A stretch of 64,000 nucleotides of DNA from Roseateles_C aquae (GTDB lineage Bacteria; Pseudomonadota; Gammaproteobacteria; Burkholderiales; Burkholderiaceae_C). Location of the stretch: positions 62,001 through 126,000 of the forward strand of contig NZ_JAVXZY010000011.1 in NCBI RefSeq assembly GCF_032337115.1, in the 5' to 3' direction. Positions 41,906 to 50,370 of this stretch are shown here, piece after piece. Under the pieces are notes generated by a model. It searched no databases. It worked only from the letters and a program-made list of their open reading frames with translations, and was not told the origin of the DNA. The position numbers were made by a program, and so were the translations under genes. How positions within the stretch are numbered: position 1 is the first letter of the stretch; every line of letters starts with the position of its first letter.

Positions 41906-42256
41906 TCAATCCGATGACTCGCAGCGCTGTGTAGCCAATGCCCGGTCTCGCGCGCCCACGCCGGCCAGCTCGGCGTCGCCGAGGCGCTCGCTACAGGCCA
42001 TGCGCAAAAGGCTTCGATGCGCCAGGCCTGCACGGGCTTGCAGGTTGATGTTGCGCAGCGAACGCTGGCCCAGGGCCTCGGGCCGTGTCGGGTCCGCGAA
42101 TCGCGGCTCGTCGGCCTGTTCGGCAGGCTGCTGCACCACAGCGAGCAGCCCGGCCAGCATCAGGCACAGCAGCTGCACGCGCAGACGCAGGCCGACGCCC
42201 AGCATCAGCCCTATCCAGCCGCGCGATGCACGGCGCCAGCGAAGCAGCGGTTCCAT
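41906..42256 (-). CDS. Small hypothetical protein with N-terminal hydrophobic segment
   Basis: A 116-residue reading frame whose third codon positions are strongly G+C-rich, as in real genes here. It has a hydrophobic stretch at about 17-41 (LMLGVGLRLRVQLLCLMLAGLLAVV) that could be a signal or membrane segment. It contains RFADPTRPEALGQRSL, with no family I recognise. It is in the 660-bp region 41801-42460 between the patatin and cytochrome b561 genes; the rest of that region holds no other convincing gene. Moderate doubt remains that it is translated. Confidence 0.45.
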   Translation of the reverse strand: MEPLLRWRRASRGWIGLMLGVGLRLRVQLLCLMLAGLLAVVQQPAEQADEPRFADPTRPEALGQRSLRNINLQARAGLAHRSLLRMACSERLGDAELAGVGARDRALATQRCESSD

Positions 42257-42460
42257 GGGCGAAGAAGTGTGGAAAACGGCAGATCATAAGACGCACAGTC
42301 TGGACGCTATCAAGAGGCCTCGCCGCCATCCGGTGCCTGCCCAACTGGGACGAAGCAACGGTTCGCTGTTCGCGCAGCCCAGCTCGTGCACAAACTTTGC
42401 ACACTTCGCCGGACTGCGGCAACAATCGCGGCCTCATTCATCCAACAGCGCACCGCCACC

Positions 42461-43009
42461 ATGGATCAGCGTCAGCGACTCAGCCCCCTCACCATCACCC
42501 TGCACTGGTTGATCGCCGCGGCGATGATCACGCTGCTGATCGTCGGCCTGCTGATGAGCCGTCTGGAAATCTGGCCGCTCTACCCCTGGCACAAGGCCTT
42601 TGGCATGCTGGTGCTGCTGCTGACCGTGCCGCGCGCGCTGCTGCGGCTGCGCGAAGGCTGGCCCGCGCCGCTGGGGCCAACGCCGCCGCTGCAGCACCGC
42701 CTGGCCCTGCTCACCCACGGCGCGCTACTAGCCTGCACCCTGTTGATGCCATTGAGCGGCGCCCTGCACTCGGCCGCCAGCGGCCACGGCATCAATGTCT
42801 TCGGCCTGGAGCTGGTGCCGCTGCAGATGGACCCGGCCCACCCGGGCGAGGTGCTGCCCTTCAACGCTGCGGCCGCCGAGTTCGGCGAAACAGCCCATGA
42901 GCTGCTCGGCTACACGCTGATCGGCTTGCTGCTGCTGCACCTGGCCGGCGCGCTGAAGCATCACTTCATTGACCGCGACGCGATCTTGACGCGGATGCTG
43001 GGGCGCTAA
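42461..43009 (+). CDS. Cytochrome b561 (YceJ-like)
   Basis: A 182-residue inner-membrane di-heme electron carrier with four predicted helices. Heme ligands are expected at His15 (ITLHWLIAA), the PWHKAFG segment, LTHGALLAC and HLAGALKHH. It probably transfers electrons from the quinone pool. In many bacteria it is paired with YceI; here a YceI gene lies 575 bp away on the opposite strand, with a P-loop kinase between them. Confidence 0.87.
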   Translation: MDQRQRLSPLTITLHWLIAAAMITLLIVGLLMSRLEIWPLYPWHKAFGMLVLLLTVPRALLRLREGWPAPLGPTPPLQHRLALLTHGALLACTLLMPLSGALHSAASGHGINVFGLELVPLQMDPAHPGEVLPFNAAAAEFGETAHELLGYTLIGLLLLHLAGALKHHFIDRDAILTRMLGR

Positions 43010-43050
43010 CGCCAAGCCTGCCCACACCCCCCCTAACGAGAGAATCCCGG

Positions 43051-43557
43051 ATGCCCACCGTCCACCTGATCGAAGGCCCCGTCGGCGCTGGCAAGAGCAC
43101 CTATGCGCTGCGCCTGGCCCGTGAACTCGGCACCGTGCCGCTGGCGCTGGACGCCTGGTTCGCCCGGCTGTACAGCCCGGACCGCCCCAGCGGTGATTTC
43201 ATTCCCTGGTACGTCGAACGCAAGGCGCGCTTGCTGGAGATGCTGTGGCAGCACAGCCAGCAGTGGCTGGCCGCCGGCCACGATGTGGTGCTGGAGCTGG
43301 GTCTGATCCAGCGCCAGCCCCGCCACGCTTTTTGCCGCCAGGTGCTGGACAGCGGCCATGCGCTGCAGCTGCATGTGCTGGATGCGCCCCGCGAGTTGCG
43401 CCGGGCTCGCGTTCAGCAGCGCAATACCGAGCAGGGCGAGACCTTTGCGATGCTCGTGCCCGAGCCCATCTTCGAGCTGGCCAGCGATCTGTGGGAAGCG
43501 CCGGACGAGGACGAGGCCGCCGAGTGGCCGGTGCGCCATATCGACAGCAGCGCCTGA
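43051..43557 (+). CDS. P-loop kinase-like ATPase (zeta-toxin/AAA_33-like)
   Basis: A 168-residue P-loop NTPase. Walker A GPVGAGKS at 9-16; the central LELGLIQRQPRHAFCRQ and LDAPRELRRARVQQRN resemble the lid of small kinases and zeta-type proteins. No antitoxin partner is adjacent. It lies 41 bp after cytochrome b561 and may be co-transcribed with it. Substrate unknown. Confidence 0.8.
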   Translation: MPTVHLIEGPVGAGKSTYALRLARELGTVPLALDAWFARLYSPDRPSGDFIPWYVERKARLLEMLWQHSQQWLAAGHDVVLELGLIQRQPRHAFCRQVLDSGHALQLHVLDAPRELRRARVQQRNTEQGETFAMLVPEPIFELASDLWEAPDEDEAAEWPVRHIDSSA

Positions 43558-43583
43558 AGCAGGCGCTGCGGCTCAGCGGCGGC

Positions 43584-44270
43584 TCAGTGGCTTGAACCGG
43601 CCTTGCCGCCCTTGCCCATCTGGTCCGCCATGCCGCCCATCGGCTTGACGCCCAGCGCCGTCGTCGCATGGCCGGCATCGCCGTCGGCGCCGACGGCGGC
43701 TTCGAGCTGGATGTTGACGGCCAGCGCGTCGCCAACCAGGTCCGCGTAGGCATCCAGGCCAAAGTCGGAGCGCTTGATCGTCGTCGTTGCCGCAAAGCCG
43801 ACCGAGGGTTTTTCGCTGACCTGATTCAGGCCCAGCTTGTTGAAGCGCAGCTGCAGCGTCACCGGCTTGGTGACGCCGGCCAGGCTGAGCTCGCCGTGCA
43901 GCAGGCCTTGCTGCGGCCCGGTCTGTTCCAGCTTTGTGCTGCGAAAGCCGATCTCGGCGCGGCTGAACAAGGCCTTCCAGGCGCTGTCGCCGCGGATCTG
44001 CTGGTTCCAGACGGCGTCGCCCATGTCCAGCGAGGGGATGGGCATCTTCACCGCCACCGAGGACTGGCTCCAGTCCTCGGCATCAAAGACGAAATTGCCC
44101 GGCGCCAGGCGCAGCGTGCCAAAGAGCTGGATGAAGCCCTGGTGCTCCAGATTGAAGCTGACCCGGGACAGCTTGCTGACGATGGTGTAGGTCTGCGGGG
44201 CGGCGGTGGCCGGGCCGGCCAGCAGCAGGCCAGCGAGCACGGAGGCGGCGATCAGGGTTTTGGTCATCAT
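43584..44270 (-). CDS. YceI family periplasmic protein
   Basis: A 228-residue exported lipid-binding protein. Signal peptide MMTKTLIAASVLAGLLLAGPATAA; core begins QTYTIVSKLSRVSFNLEHQGFIQLFGTL with later LAGVTKPVTLQLRFNKLGLNQVSEKPSVGFAATTTIKRSDFGL, the YceI signature. A Gly/Met-rich tail (GVKPMGGMADQMGKGGKAGSSH) is unusual for the family and could bind metal (inference). It is convergent with the kinase gene and near cytochrome b561, its common partner. Confidence 0.88.
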   Translation of the reverse strand: MMTKTLIAASVLAGLLLAGPATAAPQTYTIVSKLSRVSFNLEHQGFIQLFGTLRLAPGNFVFDAEDWSQSSVAVKMPIPSLDMGDAVWNQQIRGDSAWKALFSRAEIGFRSTKLEQTGPQQGLLHGELSLAGVTKPVTLQLRFNKLGLNQVSEKPSVGFAATTTIKRSDFGLDAYADLVGDALAVNIQLEAAVGADGDAGHATTALGVKPMGGMADQMGKGGKAGSSH

Positions 44271-44406
44271 TTGAACTTTCGAGACGGGTGGGGTGGCGCT
44301 GCAAACCGTGCAGCGAAGGCCTGGTTTGTAGTGGGCGCCCCGCCCCGCTGACCTGAAATCCGCCTGAATCGCGCCTGAATCGCTCTGAAATCGCCTGTGC
44401 TGGCGC

Positions 44407-46725
44407 TCAAGCGCCATCCAGGCGCCACCAGGCCGGCAGCAGCGCACGCACCTCGCGGCGCGCAAAGCGGTCGTCGATCAGGTGCAGATGGCCTTGATCG
44501 CTGACGGTGCGTATGACCCGCCCGGCCGCCTGCACCACCTTCTGCAGGCCCGGGTAGAGGTAGGTGTAGTCGTAACCGGCGCCGAACAGCTGCTCCATCC
44601 GTTCGCGAATCTGCTCATTGACCGGGTTGAGCTGCGGCAGGCCCAGCGTGGCGACAAAGGCGCCGATCAGCCGCTGGCCCGGCAGATCGATGCCCTCGGC
44701 AAAGGCGCCGCCCAGCACCGCCAGGCCGATGCCGGCGCGGCCCTGCTCGTCGAAGCGGGCCAGGAACTGGCGCTGCTCGGCCTCGCTCATGCGGCGCTGC
44801 TGGGCAAACACCGGCAGGGCCGGATAGTGCGTGGCCAGATGGTCCTGCAGCTGCTGCAGATAGTCGTAGCTGCTGAAGAAGGCCAGGTAGTTGCCCGGCG
44901 CGGCGGTGTACTGGTGCGCCATCAGCGCGGCAATCGGCGCCACGGACGCGGCACGGTGCTGGTAGCGGGTCGAAATCTGCTGGTGGATGCGCACCTGCAG
45001 CTGGCTGGCCTCGAAGGGCGAGGCCATGTCCATGGCCACATGCTGTTCGGGCAGGCCCAGCAGATCGGCATAGAAATGGCTGGGCTGCAGCGTGGCCGAG
45101 AACAGCGTGGCGCAATGCGCCGCTTCCAGCCGCGGGCGTAGAAACGGCGCCGGCACGATATTGCGCAGGCACAGCGTCGCGGCGGCCGTGGGTTTGGCCA
45201 CGCTTCTGGCGCTCCGGCGCGGCTCGGCCAGGCTCAGATCGACCAGCGAATGACTGTCCAGCTGCTCGGCCAGCCGGGCCAGCTGCAGGGCCTCGAAATA
45301 AAAGGCCTGCAGCGCCGGGTCGGGCTTGAAATGCGCGGCATCGTCCAGCGCCGCACTGAAGTGTTCGCCCAGCACGACGATGCAGTTCTGCAGCGCGGCA
45401 AAGAGCTTGTCCGGCAGCGCCGGCAGCACCGCGTAGGGCTCGGTCTGGGCGCGCGCGAGCACGGTCCAGGCGCGAGAGAGCTTGTCCAGCGCCTTCTTCA
45501 GCGCCGGATCGGCGCGCGCCGCGCTGCCGCGCCGGGCCTCGGCCAGCGTCTCGGGCAAGAGCTCGGCGCTGTACATCTTGCGGCCGCGCTCTAGCAGGTT
45601 GTGCGCCTCGTCAACCAAGAGGCCGACGCGCCAGTCGTTCAGCTGCGTCAGGCCATGCAGCAGCGCGGCAACGTCGAAGTAGTAGTTGTAATCGCCGATC
45701 ACCACATCGACCCAGCGCGCCAGCTCCTGGCTCAGGTAGTAGGGGCAGACCTGATGGGCCAGCGCAATCGCGCGCACGGCCGCCTGGTCGAGTTGCGCGG
45801 GCGCAGCCACGGCCTCGGCGCGCGCCGCCGGCAGCCGCTCGTAAAAGCCTTGGGCCAGCGGGCAGGACTCGCCATGGCAGGCGCGGTCCGGGTACTCGCA
45901 GGCCTTGTCGCGCGCGACCAGCTCCAGCGTGCGCAGTGGCGCGCCGGCCTGACGCAGGCGCTGCAGCGCGTCCAGCGCCAGCTGCCGGCCCGAGGTCTTG
46001 GCGGCCAGGAAGAAAACCTTGTCCAGGCGCTGCCCCGGCATCGCCTTCAAGAGCGGAAACAGCGTCCCCAGCGTCTTGCCAATGCCGGTGGGCGCCTGGG
46101 CCAGCAGGCAGCGGCCCGAGGCGGCGCCGCGGTAGACGGCCTCGGCCAGCGCCCGCTGGCCCTGGCGAAACTCGCCAAAGGGAAAGGCCAGCACCTGCAG
46201 CGCCGCATTGCGCTGCTCGACATGGGCCAGCTGCTGCTCGGCCCAGCCGAGAAAGCGCTGGCACAGCAGCTCGAAGTGGGCGCGCAGCTCGGCGGCCGTG
46301 CAGCGCTCACTGAACACCGTTTCCTGCTGCTTCAGCACATGGAAATAGACCAGGGCCAGCTCGATCTCGTCCAGCCCCTGCTGCGCGCAGAGCAGCCAGC
46401 CATAGACCTTCAGCTGCGCCCAGTGCAGCGCCCGGTGCGCCTCGGGCTGGCGGTCGAGCCGGCCCTTGTAGGTCTTGACCTCCTCCAGCCTGCCCCGCGC
46501 CGGATCGAAGCCATCGGCACGACCGCGCACCACGAGCCGCCCGGCATAGTCGCCGCTCAAGCTCAGCTCGGCCTGGTAGCTGGCACTGGCCTCGGCGCGG
46601 CCCTGGGCCACCAGCGCATGGCCGGCAATGCCTTCCTGGGCGCTTGGTGCGGGGGTGAAACGCAGGTCCAGATCACCGCGCTTGGCACTGAACTCGCAGA
46701 GCTCACGCACGGCGATGCTGTACAT
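44407..46725 (-). CDS. DinG/Rad3-like iron-sulfur helicase with N-terminal RecB/Cas4-like nuclease domain
   Basis: A 772-residue fusion. Residues 1-115 contain the PDDEXK nuclease core of RecB/Cas4 type: RGRAD (D71), EEVK (E82/K84) and QLKVY (Q104...Y108). Residues 180-760 form an XPD/DinG helicase: Walker A APTGIGKT at 211-218, DEAH at 372-375, and four cysteines for a 4Fe-4S cluster at 276, 283, 288 and 327. The final QAAGRVIRTVSDQG is motif VI. It probably unwinds and cuts 5'-3' DNA substrates. Its start overlaps the preceding gene's stop (TGATG), so both are co-translated. Confidence 0.88.
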   Translation of the reverse strand: MYSIAVRELCEFSAKRGDLDLRFTPAPSAQEGIAGHALVAQGRAEASASYQAELSLSGDYAGRLVVRGRADGFDPARGRLEEVKTYKGRLDRQPEAHRALHWAQLKVYGWLLCAQQGLDEIELALVYFHVLKQQETVFSERCTAAELRAHFELLCQRFLGWAEQQLAHVEQRNAALQVLAFPFGEFRQGQRALAEAVYRGAASGRCLLAQAPTGIGKTLGTLFPLLKAMPGQRLDKVFFLAAKTSGRQLALDALQRLRQAGAPLRTLELVARDKACEYPDRACHGESCPLAQGFYERLPAARAEAVAAPAQLDQAAVRAIALAHQVCPYYLSQELARWVDVVIGDYNYYFDVAALLHGLTQLNDWRVGLLVDEAHNLLERGRKMYSAELLPETLAEARRGSAARADPALKKALDKLSRAWTVLARAQTEPYAVLPALPDKLFAALQNCIVVLGEHFSAALDDAAHFKPDPALQAFYFEALQLARLAEQLDSHSLVDLSLAEPRRSARSVAKPTAAATLCLRNIVPAPFLRPRLEAAHCATLFSATLQPSHFYADLLGLPEQHVAMDMASPFEASQLQVRIHQQISTRYQHRAASVAPIAALMAHQYTAAPGNYLAFFSSYDYLQQLQDHLATHYPALPVFAQQRRMSEAEQRQFLARFDEQGRAGIGLAVLGGAFAEGIDLPGQRLIGAFVATLGLPQLNPVNEQIRERMEQLFGAGYDYTYLYPGLQKVVQAAGRVIRTVSDQGHLHLIDDRFARREVRALLPAWWRLDGA

Positions 46726-47648
46726 CAGCCGGCTCCGTCAGGCGCGGCCACAGCGGCCACAGCGACGGCGGCGGCCACCGCATCGACGCGATCCTGCAAG
46801 GGCAGCTGGCCGGCGGGCTCGTTCTCGTCAAGCGCCTCCTCGCGGCGCAGCGGCGCCGCCTTGGCCAGCGCCAGCCAGACGGCAAAAGGCAGCGTGCAGG
46901 GCTGGTGCCGGGCCGGGCGCAGCAACTCGAACTGGCCATCGCCCACATCGCCATGCAGCACCCAGACGCCGAACTCCAGCGGAATCTCGTTGGGCTTGGC
47001 CACGCCGGCCGGGAACACGTAATAGACCTCGCTGCACAGCCATTGATACGCCGCTCGCTTGGCGGCATGGCGCAGGTCAGACAAGAGATCGGCGCGGCTG
47101 AACTTGATCTCGTGAACGATGGGCTGCAGATAGGCCGGCACCGAGGTATTGCGCAGCGAGAACAGATCGGGCCGGGCCATGCGCCAGACCTTGCGGGCAG
47201 CGACGGCGACCGCGCTATCGGGCAGGGCCTCGCCGAACAGCGAGGGCGGTGGCGCCTCGGCGGCCTGCAGCGCCGGGGTCAGGTCTTGCGCGCTGCCATC
47301 GCTGCCGCACAGCGGCAGCGGCGGCGCCGCCTCGGCCTCCAGCTGCGCGCGCAGCGAGAGCTCGCGCCAGACGATGCGGCCGCTATCGATCAAGCGTTCG
47401 GCGAACTTCTGCGCCAGCCGGTCATGACCGCTGGCCGCGCGAACGCCGCGCTGGCGCGCCTCGGCCAAGAGTGCAATGCCGGCCTCGCTGAGCCGCAGCG
47501 TCTCGCGGCCATCACTGCCCTGCTGCAGCTGCAGCAGGCCGGCCGCCAGCAGATCGATCTCGATGCCATCCTTGCAAGGCCAGCCGGCCGAACGCCAGAC
47601 CTGCATCAGGCGAGCGCGGTGGTGGCGGGTCAGGGCGGGCGCGGTCAT
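46725..47648 (-). CDS. PDDEXK-like nuclease-fold protein (MmcB-like), partner of the helicase
   Basis: A 307-residue protein. The N-terminal 65 residues look like a winged helix. The central to C-terminal part contains PDLFSLRNTS...PIVHEIKFSRADLLSDLRHAAKRAAYQWL, with Asp161, Glu180 and Lys182 forming a PDDEXK-type (D...ExK) active site, and IPLEFGVWVLHGD afterward. The arrangement resembles MmcB-type DNA repair proteins but I cannot confirm the family. The stop overlaps the helicase start, so the two are stoichiometrically linked and probably act in one DNA repair or nucleic-acid processing step. Confidence 0.75.
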   Translation of the reverse strand: MTAPALTRHHRARLMQVWRSAGWPCKDGIEIDLLAAGLLQLQQGSDGRETLRLSEAGIALLAEARQRGVRAASGHDRLAQKFAERLIDSGRIVWRELSLRAQLEAEAAPPLPLCGSDGSAQDLTPALQAAEAPPPSLFGEALPDSAVAVAARKVWRMARPDLFSLRNTSVPAYLQPIVHEIKFSRADLLSDLRHAAKRAAYQWLCSEVYYVFPAGVAKPNEIPLEFGVWVLHGDVGDGQFELLRPARHQPCTLPFAVWLALAKAAPLRREEALDENEPAGQLPLQDRVDAVAAAVAVAAVAAPDGAG

Positions 47649-47693
47649 GGCGGGCGGGCGAGAGACACAGACTACTGATTATAAATACAGTAT

Positions 47694-48392
47694 TCACCTC
47701 ACCGGCCGCTGTGCCACCGCCCAGCGCCGCCCCGGCTCCAGCCACTCGACACGGCTCAGGCCATGAGGGCTCAGCAGTGCCTGCACCTCTGCCTCGGCCA
47801 GTGGCAGCAGGCGAAAGCTGTGCCGCCAAAGCTGATCAGCGGCGCGGTAGGCCAGCGTCATGGCGACACTGCCATCGTCATGGCGGCGCACCGTCTCCAG
47901 CGTCAGCGCCATGCCGTCCAGCTCGCCGAGCGGTCCAGGCTCGGCGCTGCGCAGCCAGGCAGCGTCCTGTCGCTCCAGCAGCAGCACACTGTGTGGCGTC
48001 AGGTGCCTGGCAGCCGCGGCGACCAGGGCCTGGCGCAGCGCTGCATCGACTTGGTTGATCAGCCCGCTGGCCAGCAGCACCACATCGAAGCGCTGATCCA
48101 GGGCCAGGCCTTCGATATCGGCCAGGCAAGACCTGACCCCCGGCAGGGCCAAGGCATCCAGCTGCGCCAGCATCTCGGCCGAGTTGTCGACAGCCACCAC
48201 CACGCAGCCCAGCTGGGCCAGCCGGCGGCTCAGCCGGCCGGTGCCACAGCCGAGTTCCAGCACCGTCGCGCCCGGCTTCAGCCAGCGCAACAGGCCTTCC
48301 AGCTCACCGCGATAAGAAGACCGCTGATACAGCTCGACCGAACAGCCATCGCGGGCCTGGGCGCCCGGCCCCTCACCATGGAAATCCGTCAT
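47694..48392 (-). CDS. Class I SAM-dependent methyltransferase
   Basis: A 232-residue methyltransferase. Motif I VLELGCGTGRLSRRLA, acidic residue in VVAVDNSAEML, post-motif FDVVLLASGLINQVD and RHLTPHSVLLLERQDAAW. The start at 48392 is used because the conserved core follows; the upstream open stretch overlaps the divergent amidase gene's promoter and is not coding-like. It stands alone, 45 bp before the nuclease-fold gene; small-molecule target unknown. Confidence 0.87.
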   Translation of the reverse strand: MTDFHGEGPGAQARDGCSVELYQRSSYRGELEGLLRWLKPGATVLELGCGTGRLSRRLAQLGCVVVAVDNSAEMLAQLDALALPGVRSCLADIEGLALDQRFDVVLLASGLINQVDAALRQALVAAAARHLTPHSVLLLERQDAAWLRSAEPGPLGELDGMALTLETVRRHDDGSVAMTLAYRAADQLWRHSFRLLPLAEAEVQALLSPHGLSRVEWLEPGRRWAVAQRPVR

Positions 48393-48457
48393 TGCCGCCA
48401 CTGTGACCCTCCTGTCTGCGCTGCCGCATTCTGGCCTGCTGCACAATCCCAGCCACG

Positions 48458-49351
48458 ATGAGATTGCGCCTTGCTGCCCCTGCCTCCCTGGCCACGTTTC
48501 CAGCACGCTTCCCCGCCACGCTGCTGGTCGCGACGCTGATGCTGGCTGGCTGCGCCACGGCACCGCCGCAAGGCGTCCGCATCGACACCCGCTATGTGTC
48601 TGAGAACCAGGACAGCCGGGTGCTGTTCCTGGTGCTGCACTACACGGTGGGCGATTTCGAGAGCTCCTTGAAGACGCTGACCACCGGCGGCAAGGTCTCG
48701 GCACATTACCTGGTGCGTGACGAGCCCGTCACCACCTACCGGCTGGTCGACGAGAGCCGGCGCGCCTGGCATGCCGGCGTCAGCTACTGGCGCGGCTCGG
48801 CCAATATCAATCCGGGCTCGATCGGCATCGAGATCGTCAATCCGGGCCGCCTGGTTGGCGCCGATGGCACGGTCAGCTATGCGCCCTACCCGGACAAGCA
48901 GATCGACGAGGTCATCCAGCTGTGCAAGGAGATCGTCGCGCGGCACCAGATCCGGCCCGAGCGCATCGTCGGCCACAGCGATATCCAGCCGCAGAGCAAG
49001 CAGGACCCGGGGCCCATGTTTCCCTGGAAGCGGCTGTGGCAGGCCGGCCTGATCGCCTGGCCCGATGAGGCCATGGTGGCCGAGCGCCGGCCGGGCTATG
49101 AGCTGTCCCTGCCCGACGTCGCCTGGTTCCAGGCCAAGCTGGCCCGCCACGGCTTTGATGTGCCGCGCAACGGCGAGCTGGACCGGGCGACGCGCAATGT
49201 CATCGCCGCCTTCCAGATGAAGTACCGCCCGGCCCGCTACGACGGCGAACCCGATGCCGAGACGGCCGCGCTGCTGGAGGTGGCCACGCTGCCCGAGGGC
49301 ATGCGCATGGTCCGGCCGCAGCCGGCGCCGGCTGCCGAGAAGGCGCCATAG
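48458..49351 (+). CDS. N-acetylmuramoyl-L-alanine amidase lipoprotein (AmiD-like)
   Basis: A 297-residue lipoprotein (lipobox LAGC) with an Amidase_2 domain and a C-terminal peptidoglycan-binding domain. Zinc-ligand and active-site segments: LVLHYTVGDFE, WHAGVSYWRG and HSDIQPQSKQDPGPMFPW. The C-terminal repeat starts near LPDVAWFQAKLARHGFDVPRNG and includes VIAAFQMKYRP. AmiD cleaves the amide between MurNAc and L-Ala. It is directly ahead of a Dpp-type transporter (8-bp gap), which links cell-wall peptide release to peptide uptake. Confidence 0.9.
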   Translation: MRLRLAAPASLATFPARFPATLLVATLMLAGCATAPPQGVRIDTRYVSENQDSRVLFLVLHYTVGDFESSLKTLTTGGKVSAHYLVRDEPVTTYRLVDESRRAWHAGVSYWRGSANINPGSIGIEIVNPGRLVGADGTVSYAPYPDKQIDEVIQLCKEIVARHQIRPERIVGHSDIQPQSKQDPGPMFPWKRLWQAGLIAWPDEAMVAERRPGYELSLPDVAWFQAKLARHGFDVPRNGELDRATRNVIAAFQMKYRPARYDGEPDAETAALLEVATLPEGMRMVRPQPAPAAEKAP

Positions 49352-49359
49352 GGCCCGCG

Positions 49360-50370
49360 ATGCCGTTCAAGTTCCTGCTCGGCCGCCTGGCCACCTTGCT
49401 GCCCACGCTGCTGGGCGTCACCCTGGTCGCCTTCTTCCTGATCCGCCTGGTGCCCGGCGACCCGATCGAGGTGATGATGGGCGAGCGCGGCCTGGACCCG
49501 GCCACCCACGCGGCGCTGGCCAAGCAGCTCGGTCTGGACCGGCCGCTGGCCGCGCAGTATCTGAGTTACGTGGCTCAGCTGGCCCAGGGTGATCTGGGCC
49601 AGTCGCTGATCAGCCATGAGCCGGTGGCCACGGAGTTTGCCCAGCGCTTCCCGGCCACGCTGGAGCTGGCCGGCGCCGCCCTGCTGCTGGCGGTGGCGCT
49701 GGGCCTCAGCCTGGGCGTGCTGGCCAGCCTGCGCCGCGGCTCGCTGCTCGACCAGGGCGTGATGGGGCTGGCGACGGTGGGCTACTCGATGCCGGTGTTC
49801 TGGTGGGGCCTGATCCTGATCATGGCCTTCTCGGTCAACCTCGGCTGGACGCCGATCTCCGGTCGCATCGCGATCGAGTACGAGGTCGAACGGCTCAGCG
49901 GCTTCATGCTGTGGGACAGCTGGCGCAGCAGCGAGGAAGGCGCGTTTCTCTCCGCGCTGCGCCATCTGGCGCTGCCGGCGCTGGTGCTGGGCACCTCGAC
50001 GATGGCGGTGATTGCGCGAATGACACGCTCCTCGATGCTGGAGGTGCTGCGCGAGGACTACGTCCGCGCCGCGCGGGCCAAGGGCCTGTCGCCCGCCCGG
50101 GTGGTGATCGTCCATGCGTTGCGCAATGCGCTGGTGCCGGTGCTGACGGTGATCGGCATGCAGGCCGGCAGCCTGCTGGCCGGCGCGGTGCTGACCGAAA
50201 CCATCTTCTCCTGGCCGGGCATCGGCAAATGGCTGATCGACGCGATCGCGCGGCGCGACTATCCGGTCGTGCAGGCCGGCATCCTGATCTCGGCCTGCAC
50301 CTTCATCGCCGTCAACCTCGTCGTCGACCTGCTCTACGGCCTGCTCAACCCACGGCTGCGTTCGCGCTGA
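49360..50370 (+). CDS. dppB: Peptide ABC transporter permease (DppB-like)
   Basis: A 336-residue inner-membrane permease of the oligopeptide/dipeptide family (OppB/DppB). It starts with LGRLATLLPTLLGVTLVAFFLIRLVPGDP, typical of DppB, and has six predicted segments with the EAA-like coupling loop VRAARAKGLSPARVVIVHALRNALVPVLTVIG. It follows the amidase by 8 bp and overlaps the next permease start by one base (TGATG), implying a coupled operon. Confidence 0.92.
   Translation: MPFKFLLGRLATLLPTLLGVTLVAFFLIRLVPGDPIEVMMGERGLDPATHAALAKQLGLDRPLAAQYLSYVAQLAQGDLGQSLISHEPVATEFAQRFPATLELAGAALLLAVALGLSLGVLASLRRGSLLDQGVMGLATVGYSMPVFWWGLILIMAFSVNLGWTPISGRIAIEYEVERLSGFMLWDSWRSSEEGAFLSALRHLALPALVLGTSTMAVIARMTRSSMLEVLREDYVRAARAKGLSPARVVIVHALRNALVPVLTVIGMQAGSLLAGAVLTETIFSWPGIGKWLIDAIARRDYPVVQAGILISACTFIAVNLVVDLLYGLLNPRLRSR

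Noticed and set aside
42000..42512. Plus-strand reading frame of 170 codons overlapping the start of cytochrome b561
   Set aside because: Poor coding pattern and overlap with the cytochrome gene; the minus-strand frame 41906-42256 has the better codon pattern.
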